From JBCCMQ01 sp039179985 (GTDB lineage Bacteria > Pseudomonadota > Alphaproteobacteria > Rhodobacterales > Rhodobacteraceae), in NCBI GenBank assembly GCA_039179985.1, contig JBCDED010000056.1, positions 1 to 26,343 on the forward strand: a stretch of DNA of 26,343 nt, written 5' to 3'. The position numbers were made by a program, and so were the translations under genes. Shown here one piece after another: positions 1 through 7,689 of the stretch (its first letter is position 1; every line of letters begins with the position of its first letter). The notes under the pieces were generated by a model. It was not told the DNA's origin and did not search any database. It saw only the letters and a list, made by a program, of their open reading frames with translations.

Positions 1-1
1 C

Positions 2-112
2 ATCCTTGACGGCACGCACCCTGCCGATCTCACGGTGAAGCGCATCCTCAGAAGACCGGTTCCGCTCAACTGGGCGGCGCAGGAACAGCTCTACGGACAC
101 GCGACCTCCTAA
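2..112 (+). CDS. C-terminal end of a recombinase-like protein (partial)
   Basis: An open frame enters from the left edge and ends at TAA 110-112; 36 codons are visible. The residues (ILDGTHPADLT near the start, then PLNWAAQEQLY near the end) resemble the tail of alphaproteobacterial large recombinase-family proteins, which usually finish with an 'ILDG-PADLT ... DW-EQ' segment. The catalytic part lies outside the window, so the family is inferred only from this tail. The phased repeat array starts 7 bases after the stop and a tRNA-Ser lies further right, a context that fits an integrated element. It could also be another mobile-element protein with the same tail. I am moderately sure it is coding and less sure of the function. 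Confidence 0.5.
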   Translation: MLDGTHPADLTVKRILRRPVPLNWAAQEQLYGHATS

Positions 113-477
113 GGCGTCATCCCTGTTTTTGCCAAGGGCTTCCCTGTTCTTTGGGGTTTTCTTCCCTGTTCGCGCGGAAGGAATTCCCTGTTCTTCCGAA
201 ACAGGGAACTGCACCCTAACCCACTGATATTGCGACGTGGTAGGCGGCCATTTTTGCCAGCAAACCACTCAGAACGATCAGATTCCTTGTTAATTCCCTG
301 TTCTTGGAAAAACGAGCCTAACCGAACCCCCGAAATCGCGCCGCAGAGACAAACACCGAAAACCCGGCCCAGAGCTCATTGAGATGCGGTCTCCATCTAA
401 AGTGACCCACCATAACCTTCGGACGTCCGCGAGAAACGCCGACCGAATTAGGGGCGATAGGAAGGTAGGGAGGTGGG
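113..477. other. Gene-free stretch between recombinase tail and tRNA-Ser
   Basis: I see no credible gene in these 365 bases. The left two thirds hold the TTCCCTGTT repeat family (see the repeat entry). From about 310 to 477 I see no repeat, hairpin or coding signal. A forward frame that starts at 384 runs straight through the tRNA gene and antisense to the AlaX gene, so it is not real. Confidence 0.6.
119..308. repeat. Phased array of TTCCCTGTT repeats
   Basis: Exact TTCCCTGTT copies start at 140, 162, 184 and 294. One-mismatch copies start at 119 and 283, and an inverted copy AACAGGGAA occupies 200-208, forming a hairpin with the 184-192 copy (7-base loop). Start-to-start spacings are 21, 22 and 22 bases, then 11 bases for the right pair, and 110 bases between the copies at 184 and 294. 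All are close to multiples of one or two helical turns, so the copies would lie on the same DNA face. The array lies just after the recombinase stop. Its role is unknown; recombinase or regulator binding is an inference. Confidence 0.75.
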
Positions 478-567
478 TGGCGGAGAGACAGGGATTCGAA
501 CCCTGGAGACGGTTTCCCGCCTACACGCGTTCCAGGCGTGCGCCTTCGACCACTCGGCCACCTCTCC
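478..567 (-). tRNA. tRNA-Ser (anticodon GGA), 3' CCA encoded
   Basis: On the minus strand the acceptor stem GGAGAGG (from 567) pairs with TCTCTCC, with one G-T wobble at the seventh pair. A G discriminator follows and CCA is encoded at 480-478. The anticodon stem-loop is CACGC-CTGGAAC-GCGTG, giving anticodon GGA (reads UCC/UCU). The T arm is CAGGG-TTCGAAT-CCCTG, and the extra arm between anticodon and T arms is long, as expected of a class II serine tRNA. Total length is 90 bases. The 3' end faces the recombinase tail and repeat array, the orientation expected if the tRNA had served as an integration target, although I find no duplicated 3' end in the window. Confidence 0.95.
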
Positions 568-577
568 GGTGCGCTCC

Positions 578-606
578 GCCTTACCCAAAGCCTTCGCGGC
601 TGACAA
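578..606 (-). promoter_or_regulatory. Candidate sigma-70 promoter of tRNA-Ser
   Basis: On the minus strand TTGTCA (606-601) and TAAGGC (583-578) are separated by exactly 17 bases. The -10 element lies 10 bases upstream of the mature tRNA 5' end at 567, a normal distance for a tRNA promoter. The -35 element matches the consensus at five of six bases. Confidence 0.5.
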
Positions 607-626
607 GGGGATTTGACCCAGGCGCC

Positions 627-1346
627 TCAGTGGGCGAGCAAAAGCGACACGCGGCGGTTCTGGCGGCCCTTCTTCTCGATCTTGCCAAGTTGCACCGGTC
701 CGATCTCGCCGGTGCGGGACACATGGGTACCACCGCAGGGCTGAAGGTCGACCAGATCTTCGCCGTCGCCGATCCGAACGAGCCGGACACGCCCTGCCCC
801 CATGGGCGGTTTGACGGACATGGTTTTGACCAGACCGGGGTTCGCCGCAAGCTCGGCCTCGGTGATCCAGTCCTCTGACACGGCCAGGTCCCGGGCGATC
901 AGCGCGTTGAGTTCCGCCTCAAGCGCGCCTTTGTTCTCCGGCGCTTCGGGCATATCGAAATCAAGCCGCCCCTTGCCCGCAGAGATCGACCCGCCAGTCA
1001 CGGGTAGCGGGATCACCACCGAAAGAAGATGGAGCGCCGTATGTACGCGCATGTGGTCGAAGCGCTGGTCCCAGGCGAGGGTCTGCATGACCTCGGTGCC
1101 GATGGCCGGCAGCGGGGCACCCTCTGCCAGCATCACCCGGCCCGCGGGCGTCGCGCCCTTCAGGGTCGTCACGACCGGGTGCGTCGCGCCACCCCATGCC
1201 AGCGCGCCGGCGTCACCGGGCTGGCCGCCGCCTTGCGGGTAGAAAAGCGGCGTGTCCAGGACCACACCGCCGTCCTCATGGGCGAGAACAACGGCCGGTA
1301 ACGTGCGCAGGTAGGCGTTCTGGCGGTAGAGAAGCGGACCTGTCAC
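627..1346 (-). CDS. Alanyl-tRNA editing protein, AlaX type
   Basis: This 239-residue protein matches the free-standing editing domain of alanyl-tRNA synthetase, which hydrolyses Ser-tRNA(Ala) or Gly-tRNA(Ala) in the cytoplasm to prevent mistranslation. The zinc ligands of the family are present: HTALH (His102, His106) and the CGGTH motif (Cys204, His208). The N-terminal half carries the family's FYPQGGGQPGD segment (about 36-45). The length is as expected for a mid-sized AlaX. The start is GTG at 1346-1344, and it overlaps the TGA of the upstream channel gene in a GTGA junction, indicating translational coupling. It is the last gene of the minus-strand run; the tRNA-Ser gene lies 59 bases downstream. 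Confidence 0.88.
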   Translation of the reverse strand: MTGPLLYRQNAYLRTLPAVVLAHEDGGVVLDTPLFYPQGGGQPGDAGALAWGGATHPVVTTLKGATPAGRVMLAEGAPLPAIGTEVMQTLAWDQRFDHMRVHTALHLLSVVIPLPVTGGSISAGKGRLDFDMPEAPENKGALEAELNALIARDLAVSEDWITEAELAANPGLVKTMSVKPPMGAGRVRLVRIGDGEDLVDLQPCGGTHVSRTGEIGPVQLGKIEKKGRQNRRVSLLLAH

Positions 1347-3679
1347 GCGGGGTCACCTTCGGCCGGGTCCGCCGGGCCGCGCAGCGCCTCGGGGTTGCGC
1401 AGCCAGACGTCGCGCTGTGCAAAGGGTATCTCGATCCCCTCCTCGGCAAAGCGCGCGGCGATGGCGTGGTTGATCTCGGATTTCACGGTCAGCATGTAGT
1501 TCACATCCCTCAGGATCGCCCGGATTTCGAAGTCGAGGCTGTCGGCTCCGAACCCCTGAAAGATCACCGCCGGGGGCGGCTGTTTCTGCACCATGGGATT
1601 GGCCTCGGCAATTTCCTTCAGGATGCCTTCGACTCGCCGCGTGTCGGTGCCATAGGCCACGCCCACAGGCACAATAACCCGGCCCATGGTGTTGAACCGC
1701 GTCCAGTTGGTGACCGTGCCCGACACCAGATCCGCGTTCGGGACAATCACATCGGTGCGGTCGAAGGTCTCGATCCGGGTGGACCGGACGGAAATTTTGC
1801 GCACGTACCCCATGTTCGTGCCAACCTCGATCCAGTCACCTTCCGAGATTGGCCGTTCGATCAAAAGGATGATCCCGGACACGAAATTCGATACGATGGT
1901 TTGCAGACCAAAACCGATGCCCACCGAGAGCGCCCCGGCGACGATGGCCAGGGAAGACAAATCGAGGCTGGTGGCCGAGATGGCCGCTAGGGCAGCCAGG
2001 AATATCCCGACATAGCCAACGCCAGAAACAAGCGCGTTGCGGGCGCCGATGTCCATCCGTGTCTTCGGAAGCACCGTTCCACGAAGCGTGGACTGCAGGA
2101 TGCGCGTGGCGCCGTAGCCAATCAGAAAGACGATCAAAAGCGTCAGAAGATCTGTCGGCGAAATGCGGCTATCGCCGATCGGGATGCCATTGCTCATGGT
2201 GTCCCAAAGCTCGGTCAGATCGGCCACGCGAGCGCCCCAGATCAGCGCAAGCGCCGGCAAAGCGGCGATCACCAGCAGAAGGCCAATGATCGCGGGCAGC
2301 AGCCCCTCGCGCGCCTCTTCGCTGCGGGTTGCCCAGGCAAAAAGGTCGCCAATAAAGCGCTGAAGGAGGCGCAGGAAAGCAAAAAGCGCCAGCGTGTTCA
2401 GGGCGGGCACCACGATCTGAAGGGCCGCGTAGAGATAGCCCACGGCGGCCGCGACAGGTGCAGCGATACCGATGATGCGTGCCGCGAACGAAAGGAAACG
2501 AATGACCCGGGAGCCGATCGTCAGCGGATCGTCCGACGCCGCCTCGACCGCCGCGACATGGAGGCCCAGAAGCCGGCCAAGTCGGAACAGAAAGAAGCTG
2601 AGTAGTATGACGATCGGAAAGGCGGTGACCGTGAGCGTCTCAAACGAAAAGCCTTCGACGCTGTTGACCGCCCGGATCAGGAAAGTCAGGCCGATCAGAA
2701 CCGCGGCAGAGAGCGTGGCGATACGCCCTTCCCTGCGGCGTGCCTCATCCAGAAGCAGAATGTCCTCGCGGTCCATTTCTTTGGGAAAGACCCGGCGGGC
2801 GAGCCAGGCAGCAACCAGGATGGCAGCGGCGAAACTGAAGAGCGCATCCGCAACGGGCTGCGTGTGGAATCCTAAAAGGCCGCTCAGCGACAGCGCATTG
2901 ATCGCCAGGGCCACACCCGCGAGCGGGACCGCGATGCTGAAGAGCGACAGAAGCGGTGAGAGAACACGCGCCGCCCTATCGGGCAACCATTGCCGGACTG
3001 CGTGCTCCAGACGCAGACTGAGCGCGCGGCCGCGCAGGATGAACAGAGCGGCCAGCAGGCCCTGCAGGACAATGGCCGGCAAATTGCGCCAGAATTGTGC
3101 GCGAATATCGGGGTTGTTGACCGAACTCGCAAACTCTTCGCGCACAAAGACCCAGACGCGTGCATAGTCACGCGCCGCATCGTCCCAGTACCTGGGGTTT
3201 ATGGGCGCTGGCCCCACGCTGAAGAAGGTTTCGGCCTGGCGTGAGCGAATGCGGTTGTCGATCTGCCGGATCAGTCCGGATGCGCGTGTAAAGGCCTCTT
3301 CGGCAGCCAGTTGCGGCGCCCGCAAGGTGACCAATTGCTCGGTGAGCGTTTCGCGGCGCTCTGCGATGTCGGGGGCTTCGGGCGGGTCGCCCTCGGCCGG
3401 CGCAGGACCAAGGGCTGCGATCTGCTGATTGACGGTCTCGATCTGTTCGGCATTAACGGACTGCGCATCGCGCATGGTGGTGCGCCAGTCGGCAAGATCC
3501 GTGCGCATGGCTTCGAGATCGACGTTCGTCGCATCCGGATCTTCAAGCAGCGCTTCGGCGTCTGTGGCTTTCGCCTCAAAACCGGTGAAATCGGCGCCCG
3601 GCTCCGCGTCCTGCGCGATGGCCGGCGCAAGGCAGGCAATCGTAAGGATGACGACAAGCGCAAGGCGCAGTTGGATCAT
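1343..3679 (-). CDS. Large MscS-family mechanosensitive channel with periplasmic N-terminal region (DUF3772-like)
   Basis: The 778-residue protein begins with a signal peptide (residues 1-22, ending AIAQ), followed by an acidic helical periplasmic region to about residue 190 and then about ten hydrophobic segments. The MscS signature is clear: the Gly/Ala-rich pore helix (SVGIGFGLQTIVSNF, from 585), the beta-domain start ERPISEGDWIEV, and the C-terminal alpha/beta domain to about 750. Members release solutes on hypo-osmotic shock; the long N-terminal part resembles DUF3772-type channels of alphaproteobacteria. An open frame continues 48 codons upstream into cysK. I chose the ATG at 3679-3677 because the signal peptide starts there and GGAAGAGG precedes it. 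The gene follows cysK by 16 bases and overlaps the AlaX gene by 4. Confidence 0.9.
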   Translation of the reverse strand: MIQLRLALVVILTIACLAPAIAQDAEPGADFTGFEAKATDAEALLEDPDATNVDLEAMRTDLADWRTTMRDAQSVNAEQIETVNQQIAALGPAPAEGDPPEAPDIAERRETLTEQLVTLRAPQLAAEEAFTRASGLIRQIDNRIRSRQAETFFSVGPAPINPRYWDDAARDYARVWVFVREEFASSVNNPDIRAQFWRNLPAIVLQGLLAALFILRGRALSLRLEHAVRQWLPDRAARVLSPLLSLFSIAVPLAGVALAINALSLSGLLGFHTQPVADALFSFAAAILVAAWLARRVFPKEMDREDILLLDEARRREGRIATLSAAVLIGLTFLIRAVNSVEGFSFETLTVTAFPIVILLSFFLFRLGRLLGLHVAAVEAASDDPLTIGSRVIRFLSFAARIIGIAAPVAAAVGYLYAALQIVVPALNTLALFAFLRLLQRFIGDLFAWATRSEEAREGLLPAIIGLLLVIAALPALALIWGARVADLTELWDTMSNGIPIGDSRISPTDLLTLLIVFLIGYGATRILQSTLRGTVLPKTRMDIGARNALVSGVGYVGIFLAALAAISATSLDLSSLAIVAGALSVGIGFGLQTIVSNFVSGIILLIERPISEGDWIEVGTNMGYVRKISVRSTRIETFDRTDVIVPNADLVSGTVTNWTRFNTMGRVIVPVGVAYGTDTRRVEGILKEIAEANPMVQKQPPPAVIFQGFGADSLDFEIRAILRDVNYMLTVKSEINHAIAARFAEEGIEIPFAQRDVWLRNPEALRGPADPAEGDPA

Positions 3680-3695
3680 CCTCTTCCGCACGGGC

Positions 3696-4730
3696 TCAGG
3701 CGTCCTCGAAGACCGAGGGCATCGGACGCGGCAGCGCGTCGAGCCAATCGGGTACCGGAAGTCCCTTTTCGCGCAGGAACGCCGGGTTGAAGAGCTTCGA
3801 CTGGTAGCGCGTGCCATAGTCACAGAGGATCGTCACGATCGTATGGCCCGGACCAAGGTCCCGGGCCATCCGCGCCGCGCCAGCAAGGTTAATGCCCGAC
3901 GAGCCCCCAAGACACAGCCCTTCCTCCATCAGAAGATCGAAGACGATGGGCAAAGCCTCGTTATCGGGGATGCGGTAGCTGTAGTCCGGGTCCAGCCCTT
4001 CAAGGTTGGCCGTGATGCGTCCCTGCCCGATCCCCTCGGTGATCGAACTGCCCACAGCCCCCAGCGCACCTTCGGCGTAGTAGCCGTAAAGCGCCGAGCC
4101 TTCGGGATCAGAAAGTCCCATTTTGACGCCCTTGGGCTGCAACGCTTCGGCAACGCCCGCCAGCGTGCCGCCGGACCCGACAGCGCAGACAAAGCCATTC
4201 ACCTTGCCACCGGTCTGGTCCCAGATCTCGGGGCCGGTCGTTTCCACGTGGGCCCGGCGGTTGGCGATATTGTCGAACTGGTTCGCCCAGATCGCGCCCG
4301 CAGGTTCGCTTTCGTTCAATGCGGCAGCCAGCCGGGCCGAGTATTTCACGTAGTTGTTGGGGTTCTTGTAGGGCACCGCAGGAACCTGAACCAGTTCGGC
4401 CCCCGCGAGCCGGATCATGTCTTTCTTTTCCTGGCTCTGGGTCTCCGGGATCACGATCACCGTCTTGAACCCCATCGAGGCGCCCACCAGCGCCAGGCCA
4501 ATCCCAGTGTTTCCCGCCGTGCCTTCGACGATGGTCCCACCCGGTTTCAGGTCACCCTGTGCGATGGCGTCTTTGATGATATAAAGCGCAGCGCGGTCCT
4601 TGACCGACTGACCAGGGTTCATGAACTCGGCCTTGCCGAGGATCTCGCAGCCTGTCTCGGCACTCAACTTACGCAGGCGGATAAGGGGGGTGTTGCCGAC
4701 GGCCGAGGCAAGGTCAGAGTAAATTTGCAT
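3696..4730 (-). CDS. cysK: Cysteine synthase A (O-acetylserine sulfhydrylase)
   Basis: This cytoplasmic PLP enzyme makes L-cysteine from O-acetylserine and sulfide. The PLP lysine is Lys44 in NPGQSVKDRAA, the substrate loop is TAGNTG (71-76), the phosphate-binding loop is GSGGTLAG (185-192), and GGSSGINL lies near residue 275. It has 344 residues, somewhat longer than the roughly 310-320 of classical CysK. The start is ATG at 4730-4728 with GGGGA just upstream. It follows trgB by 55 bases. In Rhodobacter sphaeroides, cysK lies with trgA and trgB in a locus tied to high-level tellurite resistance, so the same linkage here supports a role in thiol supply under oxyanion or oxidative stress as well as assimilation. 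Confidence 0.93.
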   Translation of the reverse strand: MQIYSDLASAVGNTPLIRLRKLSAETGCEILGKAEFMNPGQSVKDRAALYIIKDAIAQGDLKPGGTIVEGTAGNTGIGLALVGASMGFKTVIVIPETQSQEKKDMIRLAGAELVQVPAVPYKNPNNYVKYSARLAAALNESEPAGAIWANQFDNIANRRAHVETTGPEIWDQTGGKVNGFVCAVGSGGTLAGVAEALQPKGVKMGLSDPEGSALYGYYAEGALGAVGSSITEGIGQGRITANLEGLDPDYSYRIPDNEALPIVFDLLMEEGLCLGGSSGINLAGAARMARDLGPGHTIVTILCDYGTRYQSKLFNPAFLREKGLPVPDWLDALPRPMPSVFEDA

Positions 4731-4785
4731 GGAGGTCCCCGGTTTGCGCGTGTTCGGTCCGTCTTAGAACCAGCCCGCACGGGGT

Positions 4786-5937
4786 TCAACCGCCGCCGGG
4801 CAAGTTCTGGCGGGCCTCGGCCATCAAGGCGGCGCGGTGCGCCATCAGCCAGTAGCCGATCTGCAAAAGCGGCATGACGTTCGCCTCACCCTCCCGAAGG
4901 AAAGCATGGAAACGCTCAAAACTCAGGACGATGGTACGAATATCCTCCCCCTCGTCAGCAAGCCCGCCCCGCCCGTCGGACGCATCGGGCAAATCGCAAA
5001 GGCCCACGTAGTTGAAAAAATAGGCCGTGTTCGCACCGGGGCTGGCATATCCGCGCCCGGCATCATGGAGCTTTTTCAGCGTGATCCCGGCCTCCTCGCG
5101 TGTCTCGCGAATGGCCGCCTCCTCGGGCGTTTCACCAGCATCGATCAACCCGGCCACAGGTTCGATTAGCCAGGGATAGGCATCGCCGCGCCATGCGGCC
5201 CCGACGCGGAACTGCTCGACCAGAAGAACCCTGTCCCGCACGGGATCATAGGGAATACACAGCGCCGCATCGAAGCCGCAGAAGACCGCGCGCTTCAGCA
5301 CCTCGGACCTACCGCCGTCATAGCGGCGATGGGAGAGTTCCACACCATCAAGACGGAAGAAATCTGCATGCAGGACCGATGCCTTGTGCAGATCAACTTC
5401 TGTGCTGGACATCGCCGTGCCAAGCTGTCTCGGCCGCGGCTGCCCGGCGCGCGCCACCGCTTCGGCCCGCGCGAGCATCAGGTGCCGGCGCGCGCCTGCC
5501 CATTCCGCGGAATGCTGGCCCATGTACCCCATGACCTCGCGGGCGGCGGTGCGCGTGACCAGTCCGCAGCGCGCCTGCCAGTTGTCGAGCCGCCAGCGCG
5601 CTCCCGGCGCATAGGCCCCCTCGGGCGGGAAGTAGACCTCGGCCGCCAGGGGGCCGCCTTCGGTTTCCACCGTCATCGTCGCCAGACGGAAGTCGTGACC
5701 GTGCTCGTAGTAGTCGAACCGGGCTTCCTCTTCGGCGGACACACCCCGCATCACCAGCCCCTCGGCAAAGCCGCCTGTTTCGGCAATGATCGTCGGGTGG
5801 TCGGCGCCAGAGGCCCAATAGACCGCCCAGCCGTGTAACTTGGCCGGCACAAGGCGCCCATCCGGCACGGCATGTCCCGCCACAATTTCAAGGAGTTCAA
5901 GGTCGCAAAGCGTCCCGAAGAAGAAGAGATCGCGCAC
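4786..5937 (-). CDS. trgB: TrgB-like fusion: gamma-glutamylcyclotransferase-like domain plus NUDIX hydrolase
   Basis: Two domains are joined in 383 residues. Residues 1-115 form an AIG2/GGCT-like fold beginning FFFGTLCD, the usual start of that family. Residues 185-360 form an ADP-ribose-pyrophosphatase-like NUDIX domain with a complete box (263-285: Gly263, Glu269, then RETREEAGI), which binds divalent metal and hydrolyses nucleoside diphosphates linked to a second moiety. Start: GTG at 5937-5935 with GAGGG 5 bases upstream; there is no good in-frame ATG nearby. The gene follows trgA by 20 bases. TrgB of Rhodobacter is, as I recall, a NUDIX protein of the tellurite locus; the symbol rests on that and on gene order, not on a computed alignment. 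The true substrate is unknown. Confidence 0.82.
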   Translation of the reverse strand: MRDLFFFGTLCDLELLEIVAGHAVPDGRLVPAKLHGWAVYWASGADHPTIIAETGGFAEGLVMRGVSAEEEARFDYYEHGHDFRLATMTVETEGGPLAAEVYFPPEGAYAPGARWRLDNWQARCGLVTRTAAREVMGYMGQHSAEWAGARRHLMLARAEAVARAGQPRPRQLGTAMSSTEVDLHKASVLHADFFRLDGVELSHRRYDGGRSEVLKRAVFCGFDAALCIPYDPVRDRVLLVEQFRVGAAWRGDAYPWLIEPVAGLIDAGETPEEAAIRETREEAGITLKKLHDAGRGYASPGANTAYFFNYVGLCDLPDASDGRGGLADEGEDIRTIVLSFERFHAFLREGEANVMPLLQIGYWLMAHRAALMAEARQNLPGGG

Positions 5938-5957
5938 TGGGCCCTCGCATTCGTCGG

Positions 5958-6398
5958 TCAGCTATACCGGCGCGACGCCCACTCTGTCACCAGACCGCCG
6001 ATAAACCCACCCACAAGCAGAGTCCCGATGATCCCCGGGTCTGCGATAGTCTTGCCGTAATCAAAGGCGATCTCAAAGACCGCCACAATGGCTTCGGTCG
6101 GGCCATCATACACCCGCTTCATCGACTGCAGGATCATTTCCCGGATCGAGAACAGCAAGAGCCCCCAAAACACAATCGAAACCGACGTCAAGAGGCCCGA
6201 GGACAACGAAAACACCGCACCGCCTCCGGCGCGTTTGCCCATGACCAACCACCCGCACCCGACACCAATCAGACCCATCAGTTCTGCAAAAAGCCCCATA
6301 TCCGTCCCCTCGGGCATGAGCGGGCGGACTTGCTGGGCAGCCACATAGGCGACAATGCCAAAGACAATGGCCGCGATGAGTTTGGAGCCTGTGGGCAT
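5958..6398 (-). CDS. trgA: TrgA-family integral membrane protein (tellurite resistance)
   Basis: The 146-residue protein has four hydrophobic segments (about 6-22, 35-52, 65-87 and 120-140) and little soluble sequence. It starts MPTGSKLIAAIVFG and contains an invariant-looking loop MKRVYDGPTEAI (about 93-104), both typical of the TrgA family as I know it. TrgA contributes to tellurite resistance in Rhodobacter sphaeroides, but its biochemical activity is not established. The start is ATG 6398-6396, only 3 bases after the stop of cfa, and trgB follows after 20 bases, so cfa, trgA and trgB very probably share a transcript. Confidence 0.82.
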   Translation of the reverse strand: MPTGSKLIAAIVFGIVAYVAAQQVRPLMPEGTDMGLFAELMGLIGVGCGWLVMGKRAGGGAVFSLSSGLLTSVSIVFWGLLLFSIREMILQSMKRVYDGPTEAIVAVFEIAFDYGKTIADPGIIGTLLVGGFIGGLVTEWASRRYS

Positions 6399-6401
6399 GG
6401 C

Positions 6402-7613
6402 TTAAGCCGGTTTAGTTACCGTTATCTGCGTCACGTCACAGATACCGCCCTGAAAGGAACTCGCGCAAGATGTCAGGTAGAAGTTCCACATTTTCCGGAA
6501 CCGCTCGTCAAAGCCAAGCGCGCTAATTTCGTCCCAACGGTCATTGAAAACCTGATGCCAGCGGCGCAACGTCTGGTCGTAGCTGAGCCCGAATTCCACG
6601 GAACCGGCCACGCTCAGGCCCGCCTTCTGCACCTCCTGTACCAGGACCGTCGGGCTGGGCAACATGCCGCCCGGGAAGATGTACTTCTGGATGAAGTCGA
6701 CACCCTTCCGGTACATCTCCCAACGGCTGTCTTGCACGGTAATTATTTGAAGTGTCGCGTTTTTTCCCGGCTTCAGACGCTCTCGCAATACGTCGAAATA
6801 CACCGGCCAGTACTTCTCGCCGACGGCTTCGAACATCTCGATGGACGCGATGCCATCATAGGTACCGCGCTCGTCGCGGTAATCCTGCAACCTGATGTCG
6901 ACCCGGTCAGCCAGACCCTGCCTTTTCATGCGGTCCACCGCAAATGCATGCTGTTCGCGGCTGATGGTAAGCCCTGTGACCCGAAGGCCACGCTCGCGCG
7001 CGGCGTATTCCGCAAAGCCGCCCCAGCCACATCCGATCTCCAGCACATGGTCGCCGGGTTGCGCGCCCATCTGGTCCACGAGATGCGCGTATTTCTGTCT
7101 TTGCGCGGCCTCGGTGCTTTCCTGACCCGACTGAAACAGCGCCGACGAGTAAGTCATCGTGTCATCAAGCCACTTCGAGTAGAACTCGTTGCCCAGATCG
7201 TAGTGGTAGCTGATGTTCTTTTTCGCCTGACTCCGGGAATTGGACCGCAGCCAATGGAGAACCCGTTCATAGGCCCGCACCATCCCCGCGCCGGGATAGC
7301 CGTCGTAGACGCGGTCGTTACCAAGGTGGATCAGATCCATCAGAGCCTGCAAATCCGGCGTCTCCCACCAGCCGTCCATATAGGCCTCTGCAAAGCCGAT
7401 ATCGCCATCGCGCACGAGGCGGGCAAAAAGTTCGCTGTTCCGGACGTAAACCTCGGCGACCGGTCCGGGTTCTGGGCCCTCCACACGGAAAATACGGCCA
7501 TCGGGAAGATGCAGGTCGATCCGTCCGTTCTGAAGATGTTTCAGGATGTCGAAGGCGACGCTGAAGTACTTGGGAAGATTTGACTGCCCGGCAGTCGTCG
7601 ACAGAATGGTCAT
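6402..7613 (-). CDS. cfa: Cyclopropane-fatty-acyl-phospholipid synthase
   Basis: This 403-residue enzyme transfers a methylene group from S-adenosylmethionine to unsaturated acyl chains of membrane phospholipids, which stabilises the membrane under acid, oxidative or singlet-oxygen stress. The family signature YHYDLGNEFY is at 136-145 and the SAM-binding motif LEIGCGWGGF at 191-200. The C-terminal part (PGGMLPS and RRW..F..R segments) is also typical. A longer frame starts at 7772, but its first 53 codons run into phr. I chose ATG 7613-7611, preceded by AGAGAGA. Gene order phr-cfa matches the neighbouring phrA and cfaAS of Rhodobacter sphaeroides, which are reported members of its RpoE singlet-oxygen response. 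I could not find a matching RpoE promoter here. Confidence 0.92.
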   Translation of the reverse strand: MTILSTTAGQSNLPKYFSVAFDILKHLQNGRIDLHLPDGRIFRVEGPEPGPVAEVYVRNSELFARLVRDGDIGFAEAYMDGWWETPDLQALMDLIHLGNDRVYDGYPGAGMVRAYERVLHWLRSNSRSQAKKNISYHYDLGNEFYSKWLDDTMTYSSALFQSGQESTEAAQRQKYAHLVDQMGAQPGDHVLEIGCGWGGFAEYAARERGLRVTGLTISREQHAFAVDRMKRQGLADRVDIRLQDYRDERGTYDGIASIEMFEAVGEKYWPVYFDVLRERLKPGKNATLQIITVQDSRWEMYRKGVDFIQKYIFPGGMLPSPTVLVQEVQKAGLSVAGSVEFGLSYDQTLRRWHQVFNDRWDEISALGFDERFRKMWNFYLTSCASSFQGGICDVTQITVTKPA

Positions 7614-7689
7614 GCGTCTCTCTTTGCTCGATCTTTGCGAGAATAGACACCAGCAACCCAGAAAAGAACAGTCCCCGCGCGGCCTTGCA

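Noticed and set aside
119..308. CRISPR array
   Set aside because: The repeat word is only 9 bases, spacers are 12-13 bases or irregular, one copy is inverted and there are no cas genes.
200..500. ACAGGGA shared by the repeat array and the tRNA-Ser T arm as an attachment-site duplicate
   Set aside because: Only seven bases match; the sequences on both sides differ, so it is not a duplicated tRNA end.
384..878. Forward open frame of 164 codons
   Set aside because: It crosses the tRNA-Ser gene and lies antisense to the AlaX gene; the product has no family-like features.
3429..4877. Long forward open frame (482 codons) opposite cysK
   Set aside because: It mirrors the high-GC codon pattern of cysK and its neighbours; cysK has complete motifs, start and ribosome binding site.
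6330..7583. Forward open frame of 417 codons opposite cfa
   Set aside because: Antisense shadow of cfa, whose SAM and CFA motifs are intact; no ribosome binding site or recognisable product.
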